From Brevinematales bacterium (lineage in GTDB: Bacteria; Spirochaetota; Brevinematia; Brevinematales; Thermospiraceae): 46,479 nt of DNA. The stretch spans positions 1 through 46,479 of the forward strand of contig JAOADA010000011.1 of assembly GCA_026417555.1 (NCBI GenBank). Reading direction: 5' to 3'. The notes below the pieces were generated by a model. That model had not been told where the DNA came from and did no database searches. It saw only the letters and a program-made list of their open reading frames with translations. A program made the position numbers and the translations under genes. Below, piece by piece: positions 1-8,515 of the stretch (the first letter of the stretch is position 1; each line of letters opens with the position of its first letter).

Positions 1-131
1 CCCCTCTGGTCTTTTTCCTGTTCTTCCACTTCCACCACCTCTTTTGAAAAACAAGAGCATACAGCCTCCGAAAGAAGCAGGGCTATCAAAAAAGAGCAAA
101 CGTACAGCGAAGGGACATTAGCGTTTCTCAA
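1..131 (-). CDS. N-terminal fragment of a putative lipoprotein (cut by window edge)
   Basis: Only about 43 codons lie in the window and the rest is beyond base 1. Reading leftwards from a TTG codon at 131-129, the frame is open to the edge. It gives a short basic start, a hydrophobic stretch (SLYVCSFLIALLL), then Cys residues in EAVCSC followed by an acidic, Glu-rich segment. This is the usual layout of a lipoprotein signal peptide with the mature N-terminus at a Cys (most likely residue 27). An AGGA motif lies 7 bases upstream of the TTG, which supports that start; no ATG is available in this frame. The gene would be divergent from the peptidase gene at 607. Function unknown. Confidence 0.45.
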   Translation of the reverse strand, partial: MRNANVPSLYVCSFLIALLLSEAVCSCFSKEVVEVEEQEKDQR

Positions 132-407
132 AAACTCTTCCTTTGTTGGCAGAGGTGACAGGTTGAGCATAACGAACAAGATACCCTATTGTAATCTTTG
201 GCGGAAGAGGGGAAGTTGAAATTCTCCACCGTAGCATGAGTGTTGTGTAGTGGCTGAGGTTTTCTTAGGCGGTGATATGCGAAGCACGAAGAGAGCAAAG
301 AGCATTATAGAAGGCAGGAAAGAGAGAATATTTGACTGAAGGGGAAAAATACCCACTGGTAACCTCTTTTTTTATCATAAGCCACGAAAGTGAGATCTTT
401 CTCATAA
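132..407. other. intergenic stretch, possible source of a short plus-strand transcript
   Basis: No convincing protein gene is visible: short frames lack ribosome binding sites. A weak promoter-like pair (TTGAGC at 163-168, TATTGT at 187-192, 18-base spacer) points rightwards, and a terminator-like hairpin sits at 408-445. A small RNA is therefore possible but unproven. Confidence 0.25.
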
Positions 408-445
408 CCTGAGGGTGCTCAAAAGTGACCCCAGAGGTATTTTTT
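408..445 (+). terminator. rho-independent terminator-like hairpin
   Basis: CCT-GA-GGGT (408-416) pairs with ACCC-CAG-AGG (428-437) across a small internal loop. The hairpin is followed by TA and a run of six T (440-445). It lies just upstream of the strong promoter at 451, so it would insulate that promoter from rightward transcription. The gene or RNA it ends is not obvious. Confidence 0.5.
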
Positions 446-450
446 GTATC

Positions 451-479
451 TTGACAAAAAGGGAGGCGGCGGGTATAAT
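451..479 (+). promoter_or_regulatory. perfect sigma70-type promoter for the 607-3222 gene
   Basis: TTGACA at 451-456 and TATAAT at 474-479 are both exact consensus hexamers with the optimal 17-base spacer. Transcription would start near 486, giving a leader of about 120 bases before the ATG at 607. Confidence 0.85.
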
Positions 480-606
480 ACACCGTCACCATTTTCTTTC
501 AGGCAGAGATACCTCCAGACAAGACGTATGTGAAGTGTCTTTTTTTGACTGAGAGAATCCAAAGAAGAGATGGTGCCCACGAAAAAAAACAGGCAAGGTG
601 GTAAAG

Positions 607-3222
607 ATGAGGAGAAGGGCTTTTCTTCGTTATTTTTGGTTGATGATGGGCGTATGTTTCCCCCTCTGGGTGTGGGGGGGACCTCTCTTTCATCGAGACA
701 CAGAGATTCGGGAGGTGCGAACCAAGTATTTTCGTATTCTCTATGCTGCCTCGAGAGAGTACACAGTGTCTCGGTTGGTTGCCATGGCAGATGATATCTA
801 CGAGGAGTGGAAGACAAAATTGGGACTTTCCAAAACCTACCCTTTTCTTGTGGTGATAACCCCAGATAGAGAGACGATGAATGGGATGTTTACTTCTCTT
901 CCGCGAAATACGATTGTTCTTTATGAGTATCTCTCAGATCCTTTGCTTGTGCCTTCTGATGATGCCTTGAAAATTCTCTTTGTTCATGAATTGCTCCATG
1001 CCATTTCCCTCAGTGTCCGAACGGAAATGTGGGATGTTCTCTCCACAGTGATGGGGGATTTCCTCTCTCCTCAGTACCTTCAATTGCCATGGTGGATGAT
1101 TGAAGGGGTGACGGTGAGTGGCGAAAGCTCTGAAGGTCAGGGGAGAGTCAATTCTCCTTCTTATCGGGCTATTCTTGTGCAACACCTTGTTGAAAATCGT
1201 TTTGAGGATTACAGTGATGTGGCACAGATGCGGTTTGGGAAGGCGGGGTATCACTATATCTATGGGGGATTTTTTAGTGCGTATCTTCAAAAAAAGTATG
1301 GTTGGGAAAAATATGGGGCCCTTTTCAGAGAAAGTAGCAAGCGTTTTTGGCCATATAGTTTTGAATCTACTTTCAAGCGGGTGTATGGTATCCCTTTAGA
1401 AAAAGAGTGGGCCTCTTTTCGCTCGAATTTTTTTCTTGAGGTGAGTTCTTCTTCTGTGAGAGAAAAAACTCTCATGGAAGGAAAATCTCTTTTCGTACGG
1501 CGTACTCCTGAAGGAGTGTATCTCATAGACACCGAGAAAGAGAAAATCTATCGTCTTGACTATACCCGGCTCACGTGGAAGGGGAAAGGAAGAGATATAG
1601 CGAGTGATGGAACAACCACAGCTTTTCGATATACCCTTTACAAAGAAGGAAAACCTAGAGATGGGTTTCTCCTCTCCGAGGGAAAAGAAAACACATTTCT
1701 CCCGAGGATACGAGAAATGGATATTCTCGGTGATCTTTCACTCAGGGTTCAGGTTGATGGTTTTGAGAGTCGACTTGTGCTCAAGGAGAAAAATCAGGAG
1801 ATTATTCTCTTGGATTACCACCCGAAGAGACACTACCTCTTTCCTCGTTTTGTGGATAACACACGAGCCGTTTTTGTGATGCAAGTTTCCAACAGACCCT
1901 ATCTCGTTGTTTTAAATGTAACCACAAAGGAGATGCGTTTGTATGATTTCTCTCACTATGAGATCACTTCTCTTTCTGTGAATGGGGACAAGGTGTGGAT
2001 GGCCCTCTATCCTCGGGAGGGCAATACCCTCGGCAGGCTTGGTTTCTTTTCTCTCTCTGAGGAAACGCTTTGGATAGCTACGGAGGAAATGAAAGGGGGA
2101 TGCCATAGTGTAGCCAGTGACGGGAATATCTTGTACGTGGTACGGAGGTTTACGGACACCCAGAGATGTGTGGCTTTAGAAGAGAACGAAGTTCTCAGTG
2201 TACTCAAAGCACACACAGAAAAGAAGGAAGGGGTATCTCTTGCGCTTCCTCCACGAGAAACCCCCCCTTCTTTGCGTGCTTTTTCGAATGGACGGCGATG
2301 GTCAGATCATCTTCCTGGGGTGAGGATACCCATTCTTTATCCTGAGCCTATCCCTCTTCTTTTTGGCTCTCTTCTCTGGAATGCTGGGGTATTTCTCTAT
2401 AATGAGGATCCTCTTCAAGAGAATACGACCTCTGTCCAGGTTGTGTATCTTTCCCCTTGGAAAACGTTTGCGCTTTCGGGAGAATGGCAAAATAGGTATT
2501 GGTACCCCTTTTCTGTGTTTGTTGGGTATGGAGGATATGTTGCTCCTGAGGGGACTTACGGAGAGAATTTCAACGGGGGATTTTCTTATCAATGGGATAT
2601 ATCTTCTCACAACGTAGTTCTTTGGAGAAATAGGATAGGGGTGTCTCGGAGATTTGCTTTTTTTTATACCTCAAGTGTGATATGGGCAATCCAACAAGGA
2701 TACCTTTCTACTCCTTATGATATTTTTCAAGGACCTTTGTTTGTTCAAGGGATGATGGACAATATGGGAAATTATTATGGCTATGGCAATGTTGTTTTTT
2801 CCAAAGAGGGACTTTCTCTTGGACTTCTTGGAGGATGGGGAAATACCTCTTTCTTTTCTCCGGTGGATACTTTGCGGGGATTTCGGCCTCTTGGAGAGAC
2901 TCTCCCAGCTACAGAATCTTCCTATTGGGGAAGATCTCTGTATAACGGTGTGGTAGGAGCCCATGGTTTTTGGGTGCTGCCATTTGGGGTAGAAGCGGGA
3001 TATAAACACCTGCCCATCTATTTTGAATCGGTGGGGATAGTGTTAGGTTCGTATGCCTTGCTTCTTGAAAGGGAAGAAATTCAGCGGGATTTTTATAGCG
3101 GGTATATACAATTCTATGCGAAATGGATAGTTGGATATATCCTTCCTCTCACGACACTCTGGGAGTATCAGTATACCTCAGATGGGTGGTATACTGCCTT
3201 TGGTATTGCCTCAAGTTTTTAG
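607..3222 (+). CDS. exported metallopeptidase-like protein with Omp85-like C-terminal barrel
   Basis: A protein of 871 residues. The ATG at 607 is chosen because AAGGTGG (595-601) sits at proper spacing; the GTG at 598 would overlap that site. The N-terminus is a signal peptide (MRRRAF, then a hydrophobic run ending near WVWGG). Residues of about 25-280 look like a gluzincin zinc peptidase: HELLH gives the HExxH motif and WWMIEG follows as the likely third-ligand helix. The middle (about 285-560) has short beta-rich repeats like a TolB/WD40-type propeller. The last 290 residues alternate aromatic and polar residues, end in Phe and contain LRGF (residues 756-759), resembling the conserved (V/I)RGF motif of BamA/TamA-type barrels. 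I infer an outer-membrane protein with a periplasmic peptidase-like part. Whether the peptidase is active cannot be told from sequence. Confidence 0.7.
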   Translation: MRRRAFLRYFWLMMGVCFPLWVWGGPLFHRDTEIREVRTKYFRILYAASREYTVSRLVAMADDIYEEWKTKLGLSKTYPFLVVITPDRETMNGMFTSLPRNTIVLYEYLSDPLLVPSDDALKILFVHELLHAISLSVRTEMWDVLSTVMGDFLSPQYLQLPWWMIEGVTVSGESSEGQGRVNSPSYRAILVQHLVENRFEDYSDVAQMRFGKAGYHYIYGGFFSAYLQKKYGWEKYGALFRESSKRFWPYSFESTFKRVYGIPLEKEWASFRSNFFLEVSSSSVREKTLMEGKSLFVRRTPEGVYLIDTEKEKIYRLDYTRLTWKGKGRDIASDGTTTAFRYTLYKEGKPRDGFLLSEGKENTFLPRIREMDILGDLSLRVQVDGFESRLVLKEKNQEIILLDYHPKRHYLFPRFVDNTRAVFVMQVSNRPYLVVLNVTTKEMRLYDFSHYEITSLSVNGDKVWMALYPREGNTLGRLGFFSLSEETLWIATEEMKGGCHSVASDGNILYVVRRFTDTQRCVALEENEVLSVLKAHTEKKEGVSLALPPRETPPSLRAFSNGRRWSDHLPGVRIPILYPEPIPLLFGSLLWNAGVFLYNEDPLQENTTSVQVVYLSPWKTFALSGEWQNRYWYPFSVFVGYGGYVAPEGTYGENFNGGFSYQWDISSHNVVLWRNRIGVSRRFAFFYTSSVIWAIQQGYLSTPYDIFQGPLFVQGMMDNMGNYYGYGNVVFSKEGLSLGLLGGWGNTSFFSPVDTLRGFRPLGETLPATESSYWGRSLYNGVVGAHGFWVLPFGVEAGYKHLPIYFESVGIVLGSYALLLEREEIQRDFYSGYIQFYAKWIVGYILPLTTLWEYQYTSDGWYTAFGIASSF

Positions 3223-3287
3223 AGAGAGGAGGATGTGAGATCGAGGAAAAATGTTTAGTCTCTGGTTTGTGAAGAGAGGGTTCCTAT

Positions 3288-3316
3288 TTGCATTTTCTTT
3301 TTTCTCGTTCTATAAT
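3288..3316 (+). promoter_or_regulatory. sigma70-type promoter for the TPR membrane protein gene
   Basis: TTGCAT (3288-3293), 17 bases, then TATAAT (3311-3316). The TTG in the -35 box is in frame with the downstream gene but should be read as promoter, not as a start codon. Confidence 0.7.
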
Positions 3317-3341
3317 AATAGAAATTGATCCACGAGGAACC

Positions 3342-4511
3342 ATGGCAAAAGAGAAAACGAAAACCATTGCAGAGTGGATGAACTGGCTGGGGCGGCTTCT
3401 GAGACGAAAAAGAGTGACAGCACAGGAGGTTTCTCTTCTTGAGGAACTGGAACGAGTGATTGAGGAGCATCCTGATGAACCTCTCCTTGAAAAATGGCTT
3501 GGTTTTGTGTATATCATGATGGGAAAAGAAAAGGATGCTGAACGGGTGCTTTCTCGTTTGGTTCGTGTTTTCCCCTATGATGTAGAGATCCAGAATGCTT
3601 TAGCCTATCTTTTTCTCAAACGAGGGGATACAGAGGGGGCAGTGACACATATCCTGGATGCTTTGTATATGGAGGAAGGACATCCTCTCTTGAAGCGGAA
3701 TCTCGATCTTTTGCGGTCTTTGAGTGATCTTGAGGCATGGTTGGCGACGCATACCTGGACAGATTTTGTTTTTTTTGTTCCTCCCAAGTCTCCCTGGTGG
3801 GAGATGGGGTGGGGGGAGATCTTCGGGCATCCTCTCTTTCGTTGGGGAATGATAGGCGGGCTCGTGGTATTGATGGGGGGAGTGGTTTTTTTCCTGTATC
3901 CTACGCTTATCAATGTGGCACAGAAATACCAACAAATGCGTTATCGGCAGATAGGGAGTGTGGTGGATCAGTACTCTATTCAGGATATTGAAAAACTTGT
4001 TGAGGAAAGGCAGAAATATACTATCAAGCTTACCGAGGAAGAAATTGGCAAAAAGTTTGAGATGATCAAGGATCTTCTTTACGAAGGGAAACGGAATCAA
4101 GCCCTCCTCCTTATTAACGAATTGCTGAATTCTAACGCGAGTGAACAGGTCAAGGAACATGTGCGTATTTTTGAGAGTTTTGTCCCCCTTCCTGATCCTC
4201 GAAAGATAGATTACAACCCTTCCTGTCAGGATGTGTTGCGGACGCCGTTTCTTTACAAAGATGTGTATGTGAGCTGGGTAGGAACGGTAGCCAATCTTTT
4301 TTTCAATCAGAGAAAAGAAACCTCCTTTGACTTATTGATTAACTTTGTGGATGAGGCGACGGTTGAGGGGATGGCAACAATCAAAATGGAAGGTTTTCAG
4401 AGTGATCTTCGCAATGGTCGAAAGGTAAGGGTATTTGGACGTATAGCAGGGATTCAGGTTGATAACAAGATTGTTCTCTTGGATCCCCAGATTCAATACC
4501 TTGATCGATAG
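3342..4511 (+). CDS. TPR-containing membrane protein, function unknown
   Basis: A protein of 389 residues starting at ATG 3342 with GAGGA four to five bases upstream and a good promoter just before it. Residues of about 30-135 hold TPR-like helical pairs (LGFVYIMMGKEKDAERVL, ALAYLFLKRGDTEGAV). One strong transmembrane segment follows near 175-195 (GGLVVLMGGVVFFLYPTLI). The C-terminal half has a helical stretch and then a beta-rich domain at about 300-389 (VYVSWVGTVANLFF, KVRVFGRIAGI) that resembles a small OB-like fold; this is my inference. The layout suggests a cytoplasmic TPR domain anchored in the inner membrane with an outside domain. I recognise no named family. It lies 41 bases before miaB and may be cotranscribed with it. 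Confidence 0.65.
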   Translation: MAKEKTKTIAEWMNWLGRLLRRKRVTAQEVSLLEELERVIEEHPDEPLLEKWLGFVYIMMGKEKDAERVLSRLVRVFPYDVEIQNALAYLFLKRGDTEGAVTHILDALYMEEGHPLLKRNLDLLRSLSDLEAWLATHTWTDFVFFVPPKSPWWEMGWGEIFGHPLFRWGMIGGLVVLMGGVVFFLYPTLINVAQKYQQMRYRQIGSVVDQYSIQDIEKLVEERQKYTIKLTEEEIGKKFEMIKDLLYEGKRNQALLLINELLNSNASEQVKEHVRIFESFVPLPDPRKIDYNPSCQDVLRTPFLYKDVYVSWVGTVANLFFNQRKETSFDLLINFVDEATVEGMATIKMEGFQSDLRNGRKVRVFGRIAGIQVDNKIVLLDPQIQYLDR

Positions 4512-4552
4512 CTCTTTCTTACTTTTCTTGGTAGGGGTGTGAGGAGAAAACT

Positions 4553-5908
4553 ATGTCGAAGTTTCTTATCGAAAACTATGGGTGTCAGATGAATGTTTCT
4601 GAGGCAGAGAGTCTTCGGTCTCTTTTGCATGCCCATGGGTATGAAGAGACAGAGGATCCTAGAGAAGCGGATATTGTGATTCTTCATACGTGTAGTGTGA
4701 GATTGACGGCAGAGGAAAGGATTGTTGGGCGGCTTGGATTTTATCGTGGGCTGCGACAGGAAACAGCCAAAGATCGATACGTAGTCCTGATGGGGTGCAT
4801 GGCACAGCACCGTGGTGAAGAAATGAAGGCCATGTTTCCAGATGTTGTCAAACGGGTGTGGGGGACGTATCACAAGGAAAGGATCCTTGAGGATCTGAGA
4901 CTTCTTGAGAGAGGGAGTGATTTTCTTGAGCTTTCGGAGTATCGTTTTATGGAGGCGACGCCCCAGAGTTCTTCTCCCTTTCGGGCGTATCTTCCTATCA
5001 GTCATGGATGTGACAATTTTTGTAGTTATTGTATTGTGCCAGTGGTACGTGGAAGAGAGGTTCATCGTCCTTTTCGAGAAATTCTTGAGCAGGCCAAGCA
5101 ACTTTTGGAGAAAGGGGTGAAAGAAATCATCCTCCTTGGCCAGAATGTGAATAGTTACCAAGATGGGGGCCACCGTTTTGAGGATGTCCTCGAGACTCTC
5201 GCGGGTAAACTTGCTGTTCCCAGGCTTTCTTTCCTTACATCCCACCCTAGGGACTTCCGAAAGACGATGGCAGAGGTGATAGCGGCGTATCCCTCATGTT
5301 CCAGACTTGTTCATCTCCCCATTCAATCAGGAAATAACCGTATTCTTGCTTTGATGAATCGTCATTACACGAGGGAAGAGTACCTTGAGAAAATCTCATG
5401 GTTGCGGGAGATTCCTGAGGTGGAGATCAGTACGGATGTTTTGGTGGGTTTCCCTGGAGAAACTGAAGAGGAATACCACGAGACACTTCAGGTAGTAGAA
5501 GAGGTGGGATATCTTGAGGCTTTTTGTTATTATTATAATCCCAGGCCAAAGACGAGGGCGGCCAGTATGGAGGATAATACTACCGAAGAGGAGAAACTTG
5601 CTCGCCTTGATAGGCTGATACAGCTTCAGAGGGGTATCCGTCATAAAAGACTTGAAACCTGGATAGGAAAAAAGGATGAAATTCTGATTGAAAGCCGAAG
5701 TAAAAGAGACAACCACGTCTTTTTTGGCATGTCTCGCAGCGGTATTCCTACCTATGTAGAAGCGTTTTGTGATGTGGGAGATATTATTCCTGTTGTGTTT
5801 ACCCACATACGTGGGAGCGGACTGGCTGCCCGCCCCCTTTCCGATGAATTAGTCCTTGCAGGTAGAGATTCCAATGAGTTTGTAAAGAGGACAGAAACCG
5901 ATCATTGA
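4553..5908 (+). CDS. miaB: tRNA-2-methylthio-N6-dimethylallyladenosine synthase MiaB
   Basis: A protein of 451 residues, the normal MiaB length, with GAGGAG ahead of the ATG. It is a radical-SAM methylthiotransferase that adds a methylthio group to i6A37 of tRNAs reading UNN codons. Three Cys in the N-terminal UPF0004 domain (C11 in NYGCQMN, C47 in HTCSVR, C82 in MGCMAQ) bind the auxiliary 4Fe-4S cluster. C153, C157 and C160 in CDNFCSYC form the radical-SAM CxxxCxxC motif, followed by the typical IVPVVRG. The C-terminus (about 375-440) fits a TRAM RNA-binding domain. The last 20 residues are encoded in a region that also encodes the end of the opposing DUF2892 gene. Confidence 0.95.
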   Translation: MSKFLIENYGCQMNVSEAESLRSLLHAHGYEETEDPREADIVILHTCSVRLTAEERIVGRLGFYRGLRQETAKDRYVVLMGCMAQHRGEEMKAMFPDVVKRVWGTYHKERILEDLRLLERGSDFLELSEYRFMEATPQSSSPFRAYLPISHGCDNFCSYCIVPVVRGREVHRPFREILEQAKQLLEKGVKEIILLGQNVNSYQDGGHRFEDVLETLAGKLAVPRLSFLTSHPRDFRKTMAEVIAAYPSCSRLVHLPIQSGNNRILALMNRHYTREEYLEKISWLREIPEVEISTDVLVGFPGETEEEYHETLQVVEEVGYLEAFCYYYNPRPKTRAASMEDNTTEEEKLARLDRLIQLQRGIRHKRLETWIGKKDEILIESRSKRDNHVFFGMSRSGIPTYVEAFCDVGDIIPVVFTHIRGSGLAARPLSDELVLAGRDSNEFVKRTETDH

Positions 5909-6049
5909 AGTGACGATAAACACCACAGCTACCAGAGCACCAATGATCATCCACAGACCGGTAAGTACCTTGAGCACAATGAGAAGGATGATCACAGCGG
6001 CAAGGGTGAGGCGAATGAGCCTATCAAGGGTTCCCATGTTTTTTTCCAT
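5849..6049 (-). CDS. DUF2892 (YgaP-like) small membrane protein
   Basis: A protein of 66 residues with the family pattern: MGTLDRLIRL at the start, two hydrophobic helices around a GLW motif, then GFCPLYKLIGISTCK at the end. DUF2892 proteins are small inner-membrane proteins, some fused to rhodanese domains; their role is poorly known. GGAGGGA lies a few bases before the ATG at 6049 and a good promoter lies upstream. The last 60 bases overlap the 3' end of miaB on the other strand, so no terminator separates the two convergent genes. The two C-terminal Cys are typical of the family. Confidence 0.88.
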   Translation of the reverse strand: MEKNMGTLDRLIRLTLAAVIILLIVLKVLTGLWMIIGALVAVVFIVTSMIGFCPLYKLIGISTCKD

Positions 6050-6076
6050 ATCTTCCCTCCTTATGTTGGGTATCTA

Positions 6077-6105
6077 AACATACACCTTTTTCCGCTTTTT
6101 GTCAA
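6077..6105 (-). promoter_or_regulatory. sigma70-type promoter for the DUF2892 gene
   Basis: On the minus strand, TTGACA (6105-6100), 17 bases, then TATGTT (6082-6077), about 30 bases before the ATG. Confidence 0.65.
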
Positions 6106-6110
6106 AAAAA

Positions 6111-6135
6111 TTTGGATCTTTTGTTATCCAAAAGA
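6111..6135 (-). terminator. candidate terminator after the secretin operon
   Basis: Minus strand: TCTTTTG and CAAAAGA form a perfect 7-bp stem with a 5-base loop, followed by TCCAAA and a long T run (6110-6104). The stem is A+T rich, so the call is moderate. The T run abuts the -35 box of the next gene. Confidence 0.4.
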
Positions 6136-6173
6136 AGCGTCTTTTCCCCAAACGCGGTGGTTTTTGCTGTTTT

Positions 6174-7505
6174 TTAATTGCTCATATCATTTGTGAGCTG
6201 TTGTATCAAGGGAGAGATCGTAGGGGATGGCGAGGGTTGGACGATCTTTGGGACTAACAAAAGGGCCATCTCAGATCGGATCGTCTCTTCTTTTTGATAT
6301 GAGAAGAGGAGCCCCAAGAGAGGTATATCCCCCAAAATCGGGATTCCGATCTTTCGTTTGGTTTTCTCTGTTTTGACCAGTCCTCCAATAACAATGATGT
6401 CTCCTGGACTTGCGAGAACATCACAACGAAGCGAGGTAGTTTGGACCTTTGGGGCTTGGTAGCCAGGAAGGATGGTAACCCATTCGGCACTACTGAGTTC
6501 TACGTAGAGGTTCATCCTGACCTGATTTGATGGGGTGATCATGGGTTTGACAGTGAGTTTGATACCAGCATCGAGAAATTCCAGGGAAAGGTTGTTGGTA
6601 CCAGAGAGATAGGGGAGGCGACTTCCGATGAGAATAGTGGATTCTCCTCGGTTGACAGAGAGGACCTTGGGTTGGGAAATCACCTTGATGTGATTTTTGT
6701 CAAGGGTGGCGGCTATTCCCAGTGAGGCCGTAGTGTTGTCTTTGCTTTCGTTGCCTTTGATACGAAGGACGGAGGTATTGCCTGCCTGTTCTAAAGGGAG
6801 GATATCCAGTTGCCACCTGCCGTCAGAAAAGAGGGCAGACCAATTGACTCCCGCTGACCATTCGTCATCGAGTCTGACCTCAAGGATACGGGTTTCAATT
6901 TCCACCATCTTGGGGAGAGCACAGAGCTGATAGTAAACCTTTTCAACGCGTTCAAGGTTGGCTCGGGTGTCTCTAATCACAAGTTTGGAGCTTGTTTGGT
7001 CAACGCTCATAGTCCCTATGCCTGGGGTGAGAAGAGGTTTGATAAGGGTAGGGAGGTTCTTAAGATCGAGGATAGAGGCGTCATAGACCCGTGTTTCTAC
7101 GTAGTGATTGAGGAGTTCTGAACGGTACTCCTCCTGGGAGAGGATTTTGACAATCTTGCCCTCAGAGAGGTAGTAGAGCCTATACATTTTCATCACCGTT
7201 TTGAAGGCGTCTTTGATCTCGACGTTTTTAAAAGCAATAGTGATAGGCTCGGATATCTTTGGGCTTATCACAAAATTGATTCCCATCTGCATCCCAAAAA
7301 GCTGGAAAACCTCTCGAGGAGGGGTGTTGTTGAATGTGGCAGAGAAACTCCCCTTTTGTTCTTCGATAAGGGGGACATCAATTTGAAACCACTGTTCTGT
7401 TTGTGTGTTTTCTCCACTTCCTGGTGTGGTATAGGGATATTCCTGGGAGAAAACCATGCCGGTTAGCATGACGAAAAGAATGATACCAACCCATCTTTGT
7501 TTCAT
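6174..7505 (-). CDS. gspD: secretin of a type II secretion/type IV pilus-like system (GspD/PilQ)
   Basis: A protein of 443 residues. The ATG at 7505 is preferred because AAGGAG lies six bases upstream; the in-frame TTG at 7511 touches that site. A signal peptide ends near VFSQ. Residues of about 30-100 form an STN/N0-like domain and about 115-172 one N1-type ring domain. About 185-410 is the secretin core, with the signature VIGGLVKTEKTKRKIGIPIL and GDIPLLGLLF. Secretins form the multimeric outer-membrane gate of T2SS and type IV pili. This one is short, with a single N1 domain against the usual two or three in GspD, closer to PilQ/MshL size. It is the last gene of a seven-gene operon and follows the GspC/PilP-like gene by 12 bases. 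Confidence 0.9.
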   Translation of the reverse strand: MKQRWVGIILFVMLTGMVFSQEYPYTTPGSGENTQTEQWFQIDVPLIEEQKGSFSATFNNTPPREVFQLFGMQMGINFVISPKISEPITIAFKNVEIKDAFKTVMKMYRLYYLSEGKIVKILSQEEYRSELLNHYVETRVYDASILDLKNLPTLIKPLLTPGIGTMSVDQTSSKLVIRDTRANLERVEKVYYQLCALPKMVEIETRILEVRLDDEWSAGVNWSALFSDGRWQLDILPLEQAGNTSVLRIKGNESKDNTTASLGIAATLDKNHIKVISQPKVLSVNRGESTILIGSRLPYLSGTNNLSLEFLDAGIKLTVKPMITPSNQVRMNLYVELSSAEWVTILPGYQAPKVQTTSLRCDVLASPGDIIVIGGLVKTEKTKRKIGIPILGDIPLLGLLFSYQKEETIRSEMALLLVPKIVQPSPSPTISPLIQQLTNDMSN

Positions 7506-7517
7506 ATCCAACTCCTT

Positions 7518-8021
7518 TTATTCGAGGGTAAGGCGGATCTGTTCCCCCTGTCTTTCAAGAATCACTGCATCCCCTGTCACTTCTATGACACGGTAACCGT
7601 CAACCATGTCCCCTTTGACAACCGTAAACATTCTCTCCGGGACCATAGGATCCTGAAGAGTGGCAATCATCCGTCCCTGGAGAGTGAGGACAGAGCGAAG
7701 TTGTAAACTCACCCCACGGGGTGGAGGAGGTGAAGGAGAAACTGGAGAGGAGGCAGAAGAAAAACGATTTTTTTGGGGGATGGGTGCGGGAGAGGTTTGC
7801 TCTGTGGCATACTCAAAGATATTTCGAAGGCTTTCGTATTCTATACGCTGGGTCATCCCAGAGGAGGTTCTCTGTCTGGGCACAACCTGACGTGTGGTAG
7901 AAATATCTCTTTCAAAGGTATGCAAAAATTTCTGAAATTGAGGAAAAAAGATAAAGGGCCAGAAAATACCGTTGAAAATGACAAGGAGAAGAGTGAATTG
8001 GGTTTGTTGTTTTTGTGTCAT
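7518..8021 (-). CDS. GspC/PilP-like inner-membrane connector
   Basis: About 167 residues. A transmembrane helix near residues 10-28 (FTLLLVIFNGIFWPFIFF) is followed by a Ser/Pro-rich linker (SPSPPPP). A small beta domain at about 105-167 (SVLTLQGRMIATLQDP, FTVVKGDMVDGYRVIEV) matches the HR/PilP domain that links the inner-membrane platform to the secretin. The ATG at 8021 has GGCGG eight bases upstream. A GTG at 8030 overlaps the stop of the preceding gene as GTGA and is a possible alternative start through translational coupling. The position between the PilO/GspM-like gene and the secretin equals pilP in pilMNOPQ operons. Confidence 0.75.
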   Translation of the reverse strand: MTQKQQTQFTLLLVIFNGIFWPFIFFPQFQKFLHTFERDISTTRQVVPRQRTSSGMTQRIEYESLRNIFEYATEQTSPAPIPQKNRFSSASSPVSPSPPPPRGVSLQLRSVLTLQGRMIATLQDPMVPERMFTVVKGDMVDGYRVIEVTGDAVILERQGEQIRLTLE

Positions 8022-8026
8022 GGTTT

Positions 8027-8515
8027 TCACCGCCTATAATAAATTCGTATGGTCATGGTAGCACTTACCATTCGAGGGGAACGCTCCATAACGAGACTCT
8101 CTATCTGGATGGGAAGCCGAGATCTTTCCAGGATATCAATGAAGCTTGCAATTGAAGAAAACTTTCCATCGAGAGACATTTCTACTGTCATGATCTCTTG
8201 TTTGCCTTCGGTGCGAGTTCCCTTGCTCTGCATGGCAAAACGAGCAATCCCTGAGAACTCAGCAAGAACAGGAAGGTTGGCAATAAAATCTGCCGATGTT
8301 TTGGGATCAAAACCCTCTCGAATGAGATTCTCGTACTCGGTTTTGAGGGCACTGACAGTACGCTTAAGGAAGACAATGTCTCCCGTGTTTTTTTGTTGTT
8401 GTCGAATTGTGGCAAGGTATTGGCTTTCTCGGAAGAAGGAGAAGAAAGAGAAAAGAGTGAGAAGGGCTCCCAGAATCACACTCATGATACCAAGACTTTT
8501 GACAATCTGTTTCAT
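8027..8515 (-). CDS. gspM: GspM/PilO-like platform protein
   Basis: A protein of 162 residues: one N-terminal transmembrane helix (about 8-30), a coiled-coil stretch (about 35-65) and a ferredoxin-like C-terminal domain, as in PilO and GspM. In both systems this protein dimerises with PilN or the C-terminal part of GspL in the inner membrane and periplasm. Its ATG overlaps the stop of the upstream gene as ATGA, so translation is probably coupled. The assignment rests on architecture and gene order more than on invariant residues, because this family is poorly conserved. Confidence 0.75.
   Translation of the reverse strand: MKQIVKSLGIMSVILGALLTLFSFFSFFRESQYLATIRQQQKNTGDIVFLKRTVSALKTEYENLIREGFDPKTSADFIANLPVLAEFSGIARFAMQSKGTRTEGKQEIMTVEMSLDGKFSSIASFIDILERSRLPIQIESLVMERSPRMVSATMTIRIYYRR

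Noticed and set aside
3251-3328. 25-codon hydrophobic ORF
   Set aside because: It spans the promoter at 3288-3316, and its Phe-rich product comes from a T-rich tract.
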